Assembly (NCBI RefSeq): GCF_003935425.1
Contig: NZ_RHQN01000001.1
Location: 855,654 to 919,653 of the forward strand
Reading direction: 5' to 3'
DNA length: 64,000 nucleotides
DNA from: Pseudomonas sp. v388
GTDB taxonomy: Bacteria > Pseudomonadota > Gammaproteobacteria > Pseudomonadales > Pseudomonadaceae
Part shown: positions 25,778 to 34,678 of the stretch, piece after piece
Layout: each line of letters starts with the position of its first letter
Numbering within the stretch: the stretch's first letter is position 1
Made by a program: the position numbers and the translations under genes
The notes under the pieces: generated by a model
Told to the model about the DNA's origin: nothing
What the model saw: the letters and a program-made list of their open reading frames with translations, nothing else
The model's database searches: none

Positions 25778-26299
25778 ATGAGCTTGCAAGCACTCAACAC
25801 ATTCCCGGGCGTGACGGCCCAGCCCGAGGCTGTGACCCAACAGTTCGTGTTCAACCACACGATGCTGCGCGTCAAGGACGTCACCGCCTCGTTGGACTTC
25901 TACACCCGCGTGCTGGGTTTCAGCCTGCTGGAGAAGCGTGACTTCCCTGAAGCCCAATTCAGCCTGTATTTCCTCGGTCTGGTCGACAAGGCGCAGATCC
26001 CGGCCGACGACGCTGCGCGCACAGTGTGGATGAAGTCGATGCCCGGCATTCTGGAGCTGACCCACAACCACGGCACCGAGAACGATGCCGACTTCGCCTA
26101 CCACGACGGCAACAGCGACCCACGCGGCTTTGGCCACATTTGCGTGTCCGTGCCGGACATCCGCGCGGCATGCGAGCGTTTCGAAACCCTGGGCGTGAAC
26201 TTTCAGAAGCGCCTGGCTGATGGCCGCATGAACAGCATTGCATTCATCAAGGACCCGGATGGCTACTGGGTCGAAATCATCCAGCCGACGCCGCTGTGA
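25778..26299 (+). CDS. gloA: lactoylglutathione lyase (glyoxalase I)
   Basis: Converts the hemithioacetal of methylglyoxal and glutathione to S-lactoylglutathione in the cytoplasm. The 173-residue glyoxalase-fold protein has metal ligands recognisable in FNHTMLRVKD, ILELTHNHGTE, GFGHICVSV and GYWVEIIQP. It is of the longer class with an extra loop (DFAYHDGNSDPRGFGH). It is monocistronic, ended by a shared terminator, and faces ahpF. Together with gor further on, it supports glutathione-dependent detoxification. Confidence 0.93.
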   Translation: MSLQALNTFPGVTAQPEAVTQQFVFNHTMLRVKDVTASLDFYTRVLGFSLLEKRDFPEAQFSLYFLGLVDKAQIPADDAARTVWMKSMPGILELTHNHGTENDADFAYHDGNSDPRGFGHICVSVPDIRAACERFETLGVNFQKRLADGRMNSIAFIKDPDGYWVEIIQPTPL

Positions 26300-26326
26300 T
26301 CGTTCGATAGCTGAACGCCGCGCAAA

Positions 26327-26362
26327 ACAAAAAGCCCCATGATTGCTCATGGGGCTTTTTGT
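26327..26362. terminator. bidirectional terminator between gloA and ahpF
   Basis: A perfect 14-bp stem, aaaaagccccatga (26329-26342) with tcatggggcttttt (26347-26360), has A- and T-runs on both sides, so it can end both convergent genes. Confidence 0.9.
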
Positions 26363-26380
26363 TTGGCGCTGTACTGGGTG

Positions 26381-26407
26381 GGAGCGGACCGCCGCCCGGT
26401 CCGCTCC
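26381..26407. repeat. REP-like palindrome
   Basis: ggagcggacc (26381-26390) and ggtccgctcc (26398-26407) form a perfect 10-bp stem around a 7-base loop between the terminator and the ahpF stop. It has the look of a single Pseudomonas REP unit. Confidence 0.65.
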
Positions 26408-26418
26408 TACAGCATCTA

Positions 26419-27981
26419 TCAGGCTGGCGCTGAGGTGCGGATCAGGTGATCAAAGGCGCTCAGCGAGGCCTTGGCACCTTCGCCCAAGGCGATGATGATC
26501 TGCTTGTACGGCGTAACGGTCACGTCACCGGCACCGAAGATACCCGGCACCGACGTCTCGCCGCGAGCGTCCACCACGATTTCGCCACGGGGCGACAGCT
26601 CGATGGAGCCCTTGAGCCACTCGCTGTTGGGCAGCAGACCGATCTGCACGAAGATGCCTTCCAGCGCGACGGTCAGTTCTTCACCCGACACCCGATCCTT
26701 GTAGCGCAGGCCGTTGACCTTTTCACCGTCGCCGGTGACTTCGGTGGTCTGGGCATTGGTCAGCACGGTCACGTTCGGCAGGCTGTGCAACTTGCGTTGC
26801 AGCACCGCGTCGGCACGCAGTTGCACGTCGAACTCCAGCAGCGTCACGTGGGACACGATACCGGCCAGGTCAATGGCCGCTTCGACGCCGGAGTTACCAC
26901 CGCCGATCACCGCAACACGCTTGCCTTTGAACAGCGGGCCGTCACAGTGCGGGCAGTACGCCACGCCCTTGTTGCGGTATTGCTGCTCGCCGGGAACGTT
27001 CATTTCCCTCCAGCGTGCGCCGGTGGCGAGGATTACGGTCTTGGCCTTGAGGCTGGCACCGCTGGCGAACTTCACTTCGTGCAACTCACCGGCCTTGCCG
27101 GGAATCAGCTTGTCGGCGCGCTGCAGGTTCATGATGTCGACTTCGTACTGCTTGACGTGCTCTTCCAACGCAACGGCCAGCTTCGGCCCTTCGGTGTGCT
27201 GCACGGAAATGAAGTTCTCGATGGCCATGGTGTCCAGCACCTGCCCACCGAAACGCTCCGCCGCGACGCCGGTACGGATGCCTTTACGGGCAGCATACAC
27301 AGCAGCTGCCGAACCGGCCGGGCCACCGCCGACCACCAGCACGTCGAAGGCTTCTTTACTGTTGAGCTTCTCGGCCTGACGCGCACCGGCGCCGGTGTCG
27401 ATCTTGGCAAGAATTTCTTCCAGGCCCATGCGGCCCTGACCAAACAGCTCGCCATTGAGGTAGATGCTTGGGACCGACATGATCTTGCGGTCGGTCACTT
27501 CATCCTGGAACAGCGCGCCGTCGATGGCGACGTGCTCGATGTTCGGATTCAGAACGGCCATGAGGTTGAGTGCCTGGACCACGTCCGGGCAGTTCTGGCA
27601 GGACTGAGAGAAATAGGTTTCGAACTTGAAGCTGCCTTCAAGTGCGCGAACCTGCTCGAGGGTCTCGGCGCTGACTTTGGGCGGATAGCCACCCACCTGC
27701 AGCAAGGCCAGGACCAGCGAGGTGAATTCGTGCCCCATCGGGATGCCGGCGAAACGCAGGCTGATGTCTTTCCCAGGGCTGTTGAGCGAGAACGACGGCG
27801 TGCGCACGTCGGTACCGCTGTCGTTCAAGGTGACGTCTTTGGAAACGCTGATGACATCGTTCAGCAATGCCAGCATTTCCTGAGACTTCGCGCCGTCATC
27901 GAGGGACGCGACGATCTCGACTGGGCGAGTCACCCGCTCCAGGTAGGATTTCAACTGGGCTTTAAGATTGGCGTCCAACAT
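26419..27981 (-). CDS. ahpF: alkyl hydroperoxide reductase subunit F (NADH-peroxiredoxin reductase)
   Basis: A flavoprotein that recharges AhpC with electrons from NAD(P)H. Its 520 residues comprise an N-terminal tandem thioredoxin-fold domain with SCQNC (Cys128/131), an FAD domain starting [16 protein letters not shown], the redox-active disulfide YCPHCDGP near 345, an NAD(P)H-binding [10 protein letters not shown], and a C-terminal GIFGAGDVT. The ATG at 27981 follows AAGGAAG at good spacing and starts [11 protein letters not shown] like known AhpF. It lies downstream of ahpC on the same strand, separated by an attenuator-like hairpin. Confidence 0.95.
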   Translation of the reverse strand: MLDANLKAQLKSYLERVTRPVEIVASLDDGAKSQEMLALLNDVISVSKDVTLNDSGTDVRTPSFSLNSPGKDISLRFAGIPMGHEFTSLVLALLQVGGYPPKVSAETLEQVRALEGSFKFETYFSQSCQNCPDVVQALNLMAVLNPNIEHVAIDGALFQDEVTDRKIMSVPSIYLNGELFGQGRMGLEEILAKIDTGAGARQAEKLNSKEAFDVLVVGGGPAGSAAAVYAARKGIRTGVAAERFGGQVLDTMAIENFISVQHTEGPKLAVALEEHVKQYEVDIMNLQRADKLIPGKAGELHEVKFASGASLKAKTVILATGARWREMNVPGEQQYRNKGVAYCPHCDGPLFKGKRVAVIGGGNSGVEAAIDLAGIVSHVTLLEFDVQLRADAVLQRKLHSLPNVTVLTNAQTTEVTGDGEKVNGLRYKDRVSGEELTVALEGIFVQIGLLPNSEWLKGSIELSPRGEIVVDARGETSVPGIFGAGDVTVTPYKQIIIALGEGAKASLSAFDHLIRTSAPA

Positions 27982-28016
27982 GTGTCGGCTTCCTTTTTCA
28001 GAGGGTAGAAATAACA

Positions 28017-28043
28017 ACGCCCAGGCGATGACCGCCCGGGCGT
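28017..28043 (-). terminator. attenuator-like hairpin between ahpC and ahpF
   Basis: acgcccaggcg and cgcccgggcgt pair with one mismatch around a short loop; on the minus strand tgttatttct follows. The T-run is weak, so partial termination giving more ahpC than ahpF message is plausible. Confidence 0.45.
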
Positions 28044-28104
28044 GTTTGAGGGCGATGCGGTTTACTTGCTCAAGAGCTCAGCGCCCTCAGCTGTTTCAAG
28101 CGAC

Positions 28105-28668
28105 TCAGATCTTGCCGACCAGGTCCAGGGAAGGAGCGAGAGTAGCTTCGCCTTCTTTCCACTTGGCTGGGCAGACTTCACCTGGGTGAGCAGCAACGTA
28201 CTGAGCGGCCTTGATCTTGCGCAGCAGCTCGGAAGCGTCACGGCCAACACCGCCGTCGTTCAGTTCAACGATCTTGATCTGACCTTCCGGGTTGATCACG
28301 AAAGTACCGCGGTCAGCCAGGCCAGCTTCTTCGATCAGAACGTCGAAGTTGCGGGAGATGGTCAGGGTCGGGTCGCCGATCATGGTGTACTGGATCTTGC
28401 CGATGGCTGGCGAAGTGTTGTGCCAGGCAGCGTGGGCGAAGTGGGTGTCAGTGGAAACGCTGTAGATCTCAACGCCCAGCTTCTGGAAAGCGTCGTAGTT
28501 GTCAGCCAGGTCTTCAAGTTCAGTCGGGCAGACGAAGGTGAAGTCAGCTGGGTAGAAGAAAACGACAGACCATTTGCCTTTGAAGTCGGCATCCGAAACG
28601 TCAACGAAAGCGCCGTTCTTGAATGCGGTTGCCTTGAACGGTTTTACCTGGCTGTTGATGATAGGCAT
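28105..28668 (-). CDS. ahpC: alkyl hydroperoxide reductase subunit C (2-Cys peroxiredoxin)
   Basis: Reduces hydrogen peroxide, organic peroxides and peroxynitrite. The 187-residue protein carries the peroxidatic Cys47 in [13 protein letters not shown] and the resolving Cys166 in [10 protein letters not shown], plus Arg120 in LADRGTFVI. An AGGAGA ribosome site precedes ATG 28668. Codon choice is more strongly biased than in its neighbours, as expected for an abundant protein. It is first in the ahpCF unit, and an OxyR-like site lies about 90-125 bp upstream. Confidence 0.96.
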   Translation of the reverse strand: MPIINSQVKPFKATAFKNGAFVDVSDADFKGKWSVVFFYPADFTFVCPTELEDLADNYDAFQKLGVEIYSVSTDTHFAHAAWHNTSPAIGKIQYTMIGDPTLTISRNFDVLIEEAGLADRGTFVINPEGQIKIVELNDGGVGRDASELLRKIKAAQYVAAHPGEVCPAKWKEGEATLAPSLDLVGKI

Positions 28669-28755
28669 CGGTATATCTCCTGATGGTTTGTAGAATCTGT
28701 AGGGGTTTGAAAATTTGATGGAGCGAAGCTTAACGACGATGGATGACATTCGCTC

Positions 28756-28792
28756 ATTGGCAAACCTCATGTCATCGATTGCTTTTGCCTAT
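28756..28792 (-). promoter_or_regulatory. OxyR-like binding site upstream of ahpC
   Basis: Read on the minus strand, four tetranucleotides, ATAG, CAAT, ATGA and CAAT, are each separated by exactly 7 bases. The OxyR consensus is ATAG-N7-CTAT-N7-ATAG-N7-CTAT, so 12 of 16 positions agree. The site overlaps the last codons of the recombinase gene and lies upstream of ahpC, a classic OxyR target. Confidence 0.5.
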
Positions 28793-29769
28793 GGCAGACG
28801 CTTATCAATAGAAGAAACCTTCAACGCGTCCATCGTCGCTGCCTCCATGGAACCCATGGAACGAGTGTCGACGAACGGCGAGGCGTCAATGTAGCGCATT
28901 GCGGACTTGATGTCCCTCCAGCCAACGTAGGTCATCAGTGACTTGAGGTCCCAGCCGCTGCCGCTTGCCCAACTGGCAAAGCCGCGGCGCAGCGAATGGC
29001 TGGTGTAGATCTGCCCGGCAATTCCCGCGCGCTCCAGGGCCTGGCGCAGCAACGGGATGACGCTGTTGGCATGCAGGCCCGCTGCGCTCAGGTTGCCCCA
29101 GCGATCGATGCCGCGAAACACCGGGCCGCGCACCAGCGCCGCACACTTGATCCATTCCAGGTACGCCTGCACCGGGCAAAGTCGTTGCAACGCCGGGGTC
29201 TGGTAGGTGCGGCCCAGATTGTCACGGTCCCCCTTGCTGCGCGGCAGGTACAGCGTGATTCCGGAATCGGCGACGGCTTTGACGTCCTCGATCTGCAGGC
29301 GACACAGTTCATCGCTGCGAAACCCGCGCCAGAAGCCGAGCAGGATCAACGCGGCATCACGCCGACAGCGCAACACCTGCGGATGATCCTGACGGGCCAG
29401 CGCCTGAGCGATCTGCCGATCCAGCGAGGCGATCACTCGCTCCAGATCCAGCAGTTGCAACGGCTCGGCCTGTTTTTCCTGCAGCGGATGCAGGGCGCGA
29501 ATGCCCTTGAGCACCTTGCGCACCATGGGCGCCTTGGTGGGATCGGGAAACCCCTGGCTCGCATGCCATTGGGCCAACGCCGAGAGCCGCACCTTGAGAG
29601 TGTTGACCGACAGACTCCCGGCGTAGTGCACCAGATACCGCGCAATGCTGTCGCTGGTCGCCGGCAGAAAGCCGCCCCACACCACCTCGAAATGCTCGAT
29701 GGCCGCACGGTAGCTGCGGCGCGTGTTATCTCGCGTCGCCGCCTCCAGGTAGCGATCCACCTCGTTCAT
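28789..29769 (-). CDS. tyrosine recombinase (phage-integrase family)
   Basis: Site-specific recombinase of 326 residues. A SAM-like core-binding domain covers residues ~1-100 (YLEAATRDNTRRSYRAAIEHF). The catalytic domain has the first Arg in GFRSDELCRL, the H-x-x-R box HSLRRGFA, a Trp in YVGWRD where many members have His/Trp, and the Tyr nucleophile in SAMRYID. The ORF is open to 29826, but ATG 29769 gives a normal start, MNEVDRYL. It is divergent from a KfrA-like DNA-binding protein across 176 bp and no phage genes are near. It could belong to a small mobile or domesticated unit. Confidence 0.85.
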   Translation of the reverse strand: MNEVDRYLEAATRDNTRRSYRAAIEHFEVVWGGFLPATSDSIARYLVHYAGSLSVNTLKVRLSALAQWHASQGFPDPTKAPMVRKVLKGIRALHPLQEKQAEPLQLLDLERVIASLDRQIAQALARQDHPQVLRCRRDAALILLGFWRGFRSDELCRLQIEDVKAVADSGITLYLPRSKGDRDNLGRTYQTPALQRLCPVQAYLEWIKCAALVRGPVFRGIDRWGNLSAAGLHANSVIPLLRQALERAGIAGQIYTSHSLRRGFASWASGSGWDLKSLMTYVGWRDIKSAMRYIDASPFVDTRSMGSMEAATMDALKVSSIDKRLP

Positions 29770-29896
29770 GGCTTGTTTCCCCGCTGCTGTACCGATTTGC
29801 GCGCCCTTTTTATCGGCACACGTCATGACACGGGATAATACGCCAATATCCCATCTGACAAAGATGAAATATGCCTCGATTTTTTGGCCATTTTTA

Positions 29897-29919
29897 GTAT
29901 GTAATTACAGGGTACATAC
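29897..29919. promoter_or_regulatory. inverted repeat in the recombinase/KfrA intergenic region
   Basis: gtatgta (29897-29903) and tacatac (29913-29919) are perfect inverted copies around 9 bases. It lies 27 bp before the KfrA-like ATG, suited to an operator for that protein or a recombination core. A second, shorter pair, catct/agatg, sits near 29850-29865. Confidence 0.55.
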
Positions 29920-29945
29920 CACAGTACGAAATCGTAGGAGAGATC

Positions 29946-30953
29946 ATGGCTCGCGGCGGCGTAAACAAGGCATTGGTGCATAAAGCCAGGCAGGCATTGC
30001 TTGCCCGCGGCGAGCATCCGAGCATCGATTCAGTACGTATCGAAATGGGCAACACTGGCTCGAAAACCACAATCCATCGCTACCTCAAGGAGCTGGATCA
30101 GGTCGACGTGTCCGCTCCTGAACTCAATGAAGAACTGACCGAACTGGTTGCCCGCCTCGCTCAACGCCTTCAAGAACAGGGGCAGGAGCGGATCGACAAC
30201 GCCCAGGCGGTCTACGTAGCCGCGCGCGAGAAGCTCGAGCAGGAGCTGAACGCCGCGCGCCAGCAGATCACCGAGCAAAGCCAACGCCTGACCGCGCTGG
30301 AGTCAGACAACGCAACACAGGCCGTCGCACTGGCGCGCTGCGAGCAGGCGCTGCACAGCACACAAACCGACAATGCACGACTTGGCCAGGCCACGCAGGA
30401 TCTGGAAAGCCGCCTGACCGACAAGGACAAGCAGATCGACTCGCTGGAAGAAAAACACCAACACGCGCGGCAAGCCCTTGAGCATTACCGCACTTCCATC
30501 AAAGAGCAGCGCGAGCAGGAACAGCGTCGCCATGAGGGCCAGGTTCAGCAGTTGCAAATGGAGCTGCGGCAGGTGCAGCAGAGCCTGATGATCGGCCAGG
30601 AAGACATCACTCGCCTGAACCGCGACAACGAACGCCTGCTGGCCGAAAACCGGGCGACCTTTCGCGATCTGGAGGCGCTCGGAGAACAACTGGACAAGGC
30701 CACCCATGAGGTCGGGGTCGCGGCGCAGCAGCATCGTCACGCACAGACCCAGTGCGCGCTGCTGGACGAGCGCCTGCGCGCGGCAACGGATGAGAACGCC
30801 AGCTTGAAGCAGGCGCTGACCGAGAATCAGCAGCAGAACCGGATGCTTGAACTGCTGCTGGTCAGAAAGGAAATGGCACTGGAGGCCCTGCAGACACCGA
30901 CAACTTTCAGCGAGCCGGTCAAAGCGCCCAGACCCCGGAAACCCAAGGCCTGA
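29946..30953 (+). CDS. KfrA-like DNA-binding coiled-coil protein
   Basis: A 335-residue protein. The N-terminal ~55 residues match the plasmid KfrA-type DNA-binding domain (VHKARQALLARGEHPSIDSV and GSKTTIHRYLKELD). A very long Gln/Glu/Leu-rich coiled coil follows from about 65 to 310, then a basic tail PRPRKPKA. KfrA on plasmids is an autoregulated, filament-forming architectural protein. Here the gene is paired divergently with a tyrosine recombinase, suggesting joint function in a mobile or chromosome-structuring unit. A ribosome site GGAGAG precedes the ATG. The role is inferred. Confidence 0.8.
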   Translation: MARGGVNKALVHKARQALLARGEHPSIDSVRIEMGNTGSKTTIHRYLKELDQVDVSAPELNEELTELVARLAQRLQEQGQERIDNAQAVYVAAREKLEQELNAARQQITEQSQRLTALESDNATQAVALARCEQALHSTQTDNARLGQATQDLESRLTDKDKQIDSLEEKHQHARQALEHYRTSIKEQREQEQRRHEGQVQQLQMELRQVQQSLMIGQEDITRLNRDNERLLAENRATFRDLEALGEQLDKATHEVGVAAQQHRHAQTQCALLDERLRAATDENASLKQALTENQQQNRMLELLLVRKEMALEALQTPTTFSEPVKAPRPRKPKA

Positions 30954-30963
30954 TCCCACGCGC

Positions 30964-32262
30964 TCAGTCCGACGGCGCCGTGCAACGCACGTAGAGGCCA
31001 ATGCACGTGCCCTCACCTTCTACGCTTTCCACGTGCACGTGCCCGCCGGACTGCTTCATGAAGCCATACACCATGGACAGCCCCAGGCCGGTTCCGCGCC
31101 CCACCGGCTTGGTGGTGAAGAATGGATCGAACACCCGCTCCACTATGTCGGCAGCGATACCGCATCCCACGTCGCTGACGCTCAATTGCACGTAGACACC
31201 CGCGCTCATCGCCCCCTGCTGACGCTCAACCACCGACAGCTGACTGCGGATCGTCACCACCCCGCCATCGGGCATGGCGTCGCGGGCATTGATAACCAGG
31301 TTCAGCAAAGCGTTTTCCAGCTGATGCTCGTCGGTTTCGACCAGCGGCAAGGGCTCGCTCAACGCCAGGCGCACGTCGATGAGCTCGCCGGTGGTCTGCC
31401 GCAGCAATTGCTCCATGGACTTCACCATGCAATTGACGTCGACCGAACGGGTGCTCAAAGGTTGCCGGCGCGCGAAGGCCAGCAGGCGGTGGGTCAAGGC
31501 AGCGGCGCGATTGGCCGAGGTGACGGCAGCACTCATGTAGCGGTCAATCTCGCTGACGCGCCCGGAAGCGATACGACGCTGGATCAGTTCCAGCGCGCCC
31601 AGCACGCCGGTGAGCATATTATTGAAGTCGTGGGCGATGCCGCCAGTGAGCTGGCCGATGGCGTCCATCTTCTGCGCGTGGCGCAACACCTCTTCAGTCT
31701 GGGCACGCTCGGCCATTTCGATCTGCAAACGCTCGTTGGCCTGCGCCAGTTCACGGGTGCGCTCGGCCACCCGCAATTCAAGGCTTTCATTGAGTTCGCG
31801 CAGCGCCTCTTCGGCACGCACCTGCGCGGTGATATCGGTGTGAGTGCCGAGCCAGTGCGTGATATGGCCCCACTCGTCGCGCACCGGCAAGGCCCGCGAC
31901 AGAAACCAGTTATAGGCGCCGTCCTTGCCGCGCAGGGGAAAGGTATCCTCCCAGATCGAGCCGGTCGCCAGGCAATACTGCAAGCGTGTGACCACCCGTT
32001 CTCGATGGGCCGGATGCAGCACCGAGCGCCAGCCCAGCGCGTGCATGGCTTCGGCCGACGCACCGGTGTAGGCACTCCAGCGCTCGTTGTACCACTGCAC
32101 GCATCCGCGCGGGTCTGCGGTCCAGGCCAGCTGACTCATGCTGTCGGCCAGCGTGCGAAAATGCCGCTCGCTTTCGCGCAGGCTGTCGATGTGACGCACG
32201 ATTTGTCTGGCGTCACGTACGGAATTCAAGGGCGCAGGCGCCGGACTGTCGCTTCTCGGCAT
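30964..32262 (-). CDS. PAS-domain sensor histidine kinase
   Basis: A 432-residue cytoplasmic kinase with no membrane segment. A PAS fold with PAC covers residues ~35-155 (FRTLADSMSQLAWTADPRG and WLGTHTDITAQ), followed by a coiled coil to ~200 and a HisKA with the phosphoacceptor His in GGIAHDFNNML. The HATPase has N box NLVINARDAM, G1 VSDVGCGI and G2 GRGTGLGLSMVYGF. No receiver domain or response regulator is adjacent. The input signal is unknown; the soluble PAS suggests an intracellular ligand or redox cue. Confidence 0.88.
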   Translation of the reverse strand: MPRSDSPAPAPLNSVRDARQIVRHIDSLRESERHFRTLADSMSQLAWTADPRGCVQWYNERWSAYTGASAEAMHALGWRSVLHPAHRERVVTRLQYCLATGSIWEDTFPLRGKDGAYNWFLSRALPVRDEWGHITHWLGTHTDITAQVRAEEALRELNESLELRVAERTRELAQANERLQIEMAERAQTEEVLRHAQKMDAIGQLTGGIAHDFNNMLTGVLGALELIQRRIASGRVSEIDRYMSAAVTSANRAAALTHRLLAFARRQPLSTRSVDVNCMVKSMEQLLRQTTGELIDVRLALSEPLPLVETDEHQLENALLNLVINARDAMPDGGVVTIRSQLSVVERQQGAMSAGVYVQLSVSDVGCGIAADIVERVFDPFFTTKPVGRGTGLGLSMVYGFMKQSGGHVHVESVEGEGTCIGLYVRCTAPSD

Positions 32263-32332
32263 AGGGATCCTTCCTCGTATCAGGGTGTTGCCCGACCTTC
32301 ATCCTGAAGGCCGGGGTTGCAGCATCACTCGG

Positions 32333-33691
32333 TTAGCGGTCGACGGGGGTGCGCATGGTCACGAATTCCTCGGCGGCCGTCGGATGCACGCCGATGGTGT
32401 CGTCAAATATCTGCTTGGTCGCACCGGCCTTGATGGCGATGGCCAGGCTCTGAACGATTTCCCCGGCATCCGGGCCAACCATATGGCAGCCCAGGACGCG
32501 GTCGGTGTCGGCATCCACCACCAGCTTCATCAGGGTTCGCTCCTGATCGTCGGTCAAGGTCAGCTTCATCGGCCGGAAGCGGCTTTCGAAAATCTTCACC
32601 TCATGCCCCGCCTCGACCGCCTCTTCCTCGGTCAGGCCGACCGTGCCGATGTTCGGCAAACTGAAGACCGCCGTCGGAATATGTCGGTAATCCACCGCCC
32701 GGTACTGTTCGGGCTTGTACAGCCGCCGCGCCACCGCCATGCCCTCGGCCAATGCTACCGGGGTAAGCTGCACGCCGCCGATCACGTCGCCGATGGCCAG
32801 AATCGACGGCTCGCTGCTTTCGTAATGCTCGTTAACCTCGACATAGCCTTTGTCGTCGAGCTTGACGTCGACCGTCTCCAGCCCCAGGTTGTCGAGCATC
32901 GGCCGCCGCCCCGTGGCATAGAACACGCAGTCGGTCTCCAGCGTTCGGCCATCCTTGAGGGTCAGGCTCAGGCTGCCGTCAGCCTGCCGGTCAATGCGCT
33001 CGATGTCGCTGTCGAACTGCACGTTCAGCTGCCGCTTGAGCAGCTCCTCATGCAGGTGCGTACGCACGCTGCCATCGAAGCCGCGCAAGAACAGTTCACC
33101 GCGATAAACCAGGGTTGTGTCCGCGCCGAGGCCGTTGAAGATCGAGGCAAACTCCACGGCAATGTAACCGCCGCCCACGACCACGATGCGCTTGGGCAAC
33201 TCTTGGAGATGGAACGCTTCATTTGAAGTGATGGCGTGCTCGCGCCCCGGGATGTCAGGGACGACCGGCCAGCCGCCGGTCGCGATCAGGATGCGCTCGG
33301 CGCTGTAGGTCTGGCCGTTGATTTGCACGGCATTCGGACCTGCCAGACGCGCATGCCCTTCCAGCAGCGTGACGCCGCTGTTGACCAGCAGGTTGCGATA
33401 GATGCCGTTAAGGCGCTGGATCTCGCGATCCTTGTTGGCGATCAGGGTCGGCCAGCTGAAACCGGCTTCGCCCAGCGACCAGCCAAAGCCCTTGGCGTGC
33501 TCGAAGTCTTCGGAGAAATGCGCGCCGTACACCAGAAGTTTCTTCGGTACACAGCCGACATTGACGCAGGTGCCACCCAGATAGCGGCTCTCGGCCACCG
33601 CGACCTTCGCACCGAAGCCTGCGGCAAAGCGTGCCGCCCGGACGCCGCCGGAACCTGCGCCAATTACAAATAGATCGAAGTCGTAAGCCAT
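32333..33691 (-). CDS. gorA: glutathione-disulfide reductase
   Basis: NADPH-dependent flavoenzyme that keeps glutathione reduced. The 452-residue protein has FAD motif [15 protein letters not shown], the redox disulfide [13 protein letters not shown] near residues 40-52, NADPH motif [15 protein letters not shown] motif [10 protein letters not shown], and the dimer-interface catalytic HPTAAEEF. Three ATGs stand in a row after TAGGAG; the third (33691) has the best spacing and gives MAYDFDLF. It lies downstream of galU but is separated from it by galU's terminator. Confidence 0.93.
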   Translation of the reverse strand: MAYDFDLFVIGAGSGGVRAARFAAGFGAKVAVAESRYLGGTCVNVGCVPKKLLVYGAHFSEDFEHAKGFGWSLGEAGFSWPTLIANKDREIQRLNGIYRNLLVNSGVTLLEGHARLAGPNAVQINGQTYSAERILIATGGWPVVPDIPGREHAITSNEAFHLQELPKRIVVVGGGYIAVEFASIFNGLGADTTLVYRGELFLRGFDGSVRTHLHEELLKRQLNVQFDSDIERIDRQADGSLSLTLKDGRTLETDCVFYATGRRPMLDNLGLETVDVKLDDKGYVEVNEHYESSEPSILAIGDVIGGVQLTPVALAEGMAVARRLYKPEQYRAVDYRHIPTAVFSLPNIGTVGLTEEEAVEAGHEVKIFESRFRPMKLTLTDDQERTLMKLVVDADTDRVLGCHMVGPDAGEIVQSLAIAIKAGATKQIFDDTIGVHPTAAEEFVTMRTPVDR

Positions 33692-33744
33692 CATCATCTC
33701 CTAAGCAGGCGCACAGCATAACCTCTAAGCCGCCGCCCAGAAAC

Positions 33745-33772
33745 GACAAAGCCACCCTGAGGTGGCTTTGTC
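33745..33772 (-). terminator. rho-independent-type hairpin after galU
   Basis: A perfect 12-bp stem, gacaaagccacc (33745-33756) with ggtggctttgtc (33761-33772), and a 4-base loop lie 22 bp beyond the galU stop on the minus strand. The T-rich flank is short. Confidence 0.7.
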
Positions 33773-33794
33773 CGACACTTTCGCGAACGATGGA

Positions 33795-34634
33795 TCAGTA
33801 CGCTTTGCCGGTCTTGTAGAAGTGCTCGAAGCAGAAGTTGGTCGCTTCGATGTAGCCTTCAGCGCCGCCGCAGTCGAAACGCTGGCCCTGGAATTTGTAG
33901 GCCAGTACGTTGCCTTCAGCCGCCTGCTTCATCAGCGCGTCGGTGATCTGGATCTCACCGCCCTTGCCCGGCTCGGTCTGTTCGATTTTCTCGAAGATGT
34001 CCGGCGTCAGGATGTAACGACCGATGATGGCCATGTTGGATGGGGCATCTTCCGGCTTTGGCTTCTCGACCATGTCGGTTACGCGGAACAGGCCCGGCTT
34101 GATTTCGTCGCCGGCGATCACACCGTACTTGTTGGTTTCCTGCGGATCGACTTCCTGGATCGCGATAATCGAGCAGCCGTAATGGTTATGCAGCTTGACC
34201 ATCTGCGCCAGCACGCCGTCGCCTTCCAGATTGACACACAGGTCGTCCGCGAGCACGACCGCGAACGCTTCCTTGCCGATCAGCGGGCGCCCACTGAGGA
34301 TCGCGTGACCCAGGCCCTTCATTTCGGTCTGACGGGTGTAGGAGAAGCTGCACTCGTCGATCAGCTTGCGAATCCCGACCAGATACTTTTCTTTGTCTGT
34401 GCCTTTGATCTGGTGTTCCAGCTCGTAGCTGATGTCGAAGTGGTCTTCCAGAGCACGCTTACCGCGACCGGTAACGATGGAAATCTCACTCAGCCCAGCC
34501 GCAAGCGCTTCTTCCACACCGTACTGGATCAACGGCTTGTTGACTACCGGCAGCATCTCTTTTGGCATGGCCTTGGTCGCTGGCAAAAAGCGAGTGCCGT
34601 AACCGGCTGCAGGGAACAAGCATTTCTTGATCAT
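33795..34634 (-). CDS. galU: UTP-glucose-1-phosphate uridylyltransferase
   Basis: Makes UDP-glucose from glucose 1-phosphate and UTP, the precursor for UDP-glucuronate, LPS and other glycans. The 279-residue protein starts MIKKCLFPAAGYGTRFLPATKAMPKE with the nucleotide-binding and lysine motif, and has VVLADDLC for metal/nucleotide binding and the VEKPKPEDAPSNMAIIGRYIL segment of bacterial GalU. It is next to ugd, which uses its product; ugd ends 45 bp upstream on the same strand, so they are probably co-transcribed. Confidence 0.95.
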   Translation of the reverse strand: MIKKCLFPAAGYGTRFLPATKAMPKEMLPVVNKPLIQYGVEEALAAGLSEISIVTGRGKRALEDHFDISYELEHQIKGTDKEKYLVGIRKLIDECSFSYTRQTEMKGLGHAILSGRPLIGKEAFAVVLADDLCVNLEGDGVLAQMVKLHNHYGCSIIAIQEVDPQETNKYGVIAGDEIKPGLFRVTDMVEKPKPEDAPSNMAIIGRYILTPDIFEKIEQTEPGKGGEIQITDALMKQAAEGNVLAYKFQGQRFDCGGAEGYIEATNFCFEHFYKTGKAY

Positions 34635-34678
34635 AAAGGTCCTTGTTAAGGGCTATGGGCGTTAGCGGCGCAGTCTAA

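Noticed and set aside
26446-28008. 520-codon plus-strand frame opposite ahpF
   Set aside because: AhpF is unmistakable on the minus strand; the opposite frame has no recognisable domain.
30847-32307. 486-codon plus-strand frame opposite the histidine kinase
   Set aside because: It begins inside the KfrA-like gene and lacks any domain; the kinase on the minus strand is complete.
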